Source: Paracoccaceae bacterium
Lineage (GTDB): Bacteria; Pseudomonadota; Alphaproteobacteria; Rhodobacterales; Rhodobacteraceae
NCBI GenBank assembly: GCA_006227805.1
Contig: SBFT01000061.1
Coordinates: 1 to 5,015, forward strand
Direction: 5' to 3'
DNA: 5,015 nucleotides
Shown: one piece after another, positions 4,777-5,015 of the stretch
How positions within the stretch are numbered: position 1 is the first letter of the stretch
How the letters are laid out: every line of letters starts with the position of its first letter
Position numbers and translations under genes: made by a program
The notes under the pieces: model-generated
What the model saw: only the letters and a program-made list of their open reading frames with translations
What the model was told of the DNA's origin: nothing
The model's database searches: none

Positions 4777-4881
4777 GGATCGGGGTCCCTCCCAAGAATG
4801 GGCCAAAGCGCGGGTTCCTCGCAATATGCCGCGCCGGGTGGCGTCTGCCCAGCCGCCGCACAAGGTTGTGAAGGGGCGCGA

Positions 4882-5015
4882 TCAGTCGAAGATGTCCTCG
4901 ATCGCGTCGACGGCTTCCTCGATCAGCCGGGTGAAGAGCCCCTTGCGCCGCCTGGGCGGCGCGGCGCGCCGGGGCTGCGCGGCCGGATCGCCGCGCGGGC
5001 GCAACACGTCGGCGG
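4882..5015 (-). CDS. C-terminal fragment of an unidentified protein
   Basis: On the minus strand an open frame enters from the right edge and ends at TGA (4884-4882), giving the last 43 residues. The visible part is a low-complexity, proline-, alanine- and arginine-rich linker (RPRGDPAAQPRRAAPPRRRKG) followed by a short amphipathic, acidic helix LFTRLIEEAVDAIEDIFD at the very end. The frame is supported by strong third-position GC in the last 20 codons and by a sensible protein end rather than by homology. No family is recognised. The neighbouring YHS gene follows on the same strand after 97 bases of untranslated sequence upstream of its Shine-Dalgarno and start. Most of this gene is outside the window. 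Confidence 0.6.
   Translation of the reverse strand, partial: ADVLRPRGDPAAQPRRAAPPRRRKGLFTRLIEEAVDAIEDIFD

Noticed and set aside
4859..4870. Short dyad CACAA-gg-TTGTG upstream of the YHS gene
   Set aside because: Five-base arms are too short to separate from chance, and no promoter could be placed next to it.
1..5015. CRISPR arrays, insertion sequences, tRNA or rRNA genes, prophage or defence genes
   Set aside because: None was seen on either strand. Every gene of recognisable family is ordinary chromosomal metabolism or a small exported protein.

Overview
The window is chromosomal DNA of high GC content, roughly 60% at the left end and near 70% over the rest by hand count. It looks like an alphaproteobacterium, most likely of the Rhodobacter/Paracoccus group (Rhodobacterales). 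This is inferred from gene content (DUF2628 next to hisH, separate hisE, YHS 'seleno' family protein, DUF2147 protein), tight stop/start overlaps and codon use. The genus cannot be fixed from the sequence.

Region 1 (bases 2-3662, plus strand) is the second half of a histidine biosynthesis cluster: the 3' part of a DUF2628 membrane protein gene, then hisH, hisA, a small two-helix membrane protein gene, hisF and hisE. HisA isomerises ProFAR to PRFAR. HisH and HisF form the heterodimeric synthase that converts PRFAR and glutamine into IGP and AICAR. HisE does the earlier PR-ATP pyrophosphohydrolase step. hisB would be expected just left of the window, and hisI, hisG and hisD elsewhere; none is visible here. 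The cluster is interrupted between hisH and hisA by a reverse-strand gene for a small secreted DUF2147 protein, so hisA-hisE must have its own promoter in the 128-base divergent gap. hisA, the membrane protein gene, hisF and hisE are closely packed: TGATG overlap, 67-base gap with a strong hairpin, ATGA overlap.

Region 2 (3667-5015, minus strand) holds a CoA-binding Rossmann-fold protein gene converging on hisE with only 4 bases between stop codons, a 192-base structured intergenic stretch with an intrinsic terminator, a secreted YHS-domain protein gene, and the C-terminal 43 codons of an unidentified gene.

Most of the window is ordinary core metabolism. The points most worth a second look are: a sharp change in codon use inside hisH near base 600; the hisA leader, where two mutually exclusive hairpins can form and one covers the Shine-Dalgarno sequence; the unnamed membrane protein coupled to hisA; and the hairpin-rich leader/trailer between the YHS and CoA-binding genes, which ends in a terminator only 27 bases before a start codon. 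No CRISPR array, insertion sequence, tRNA or rRNA was seen.
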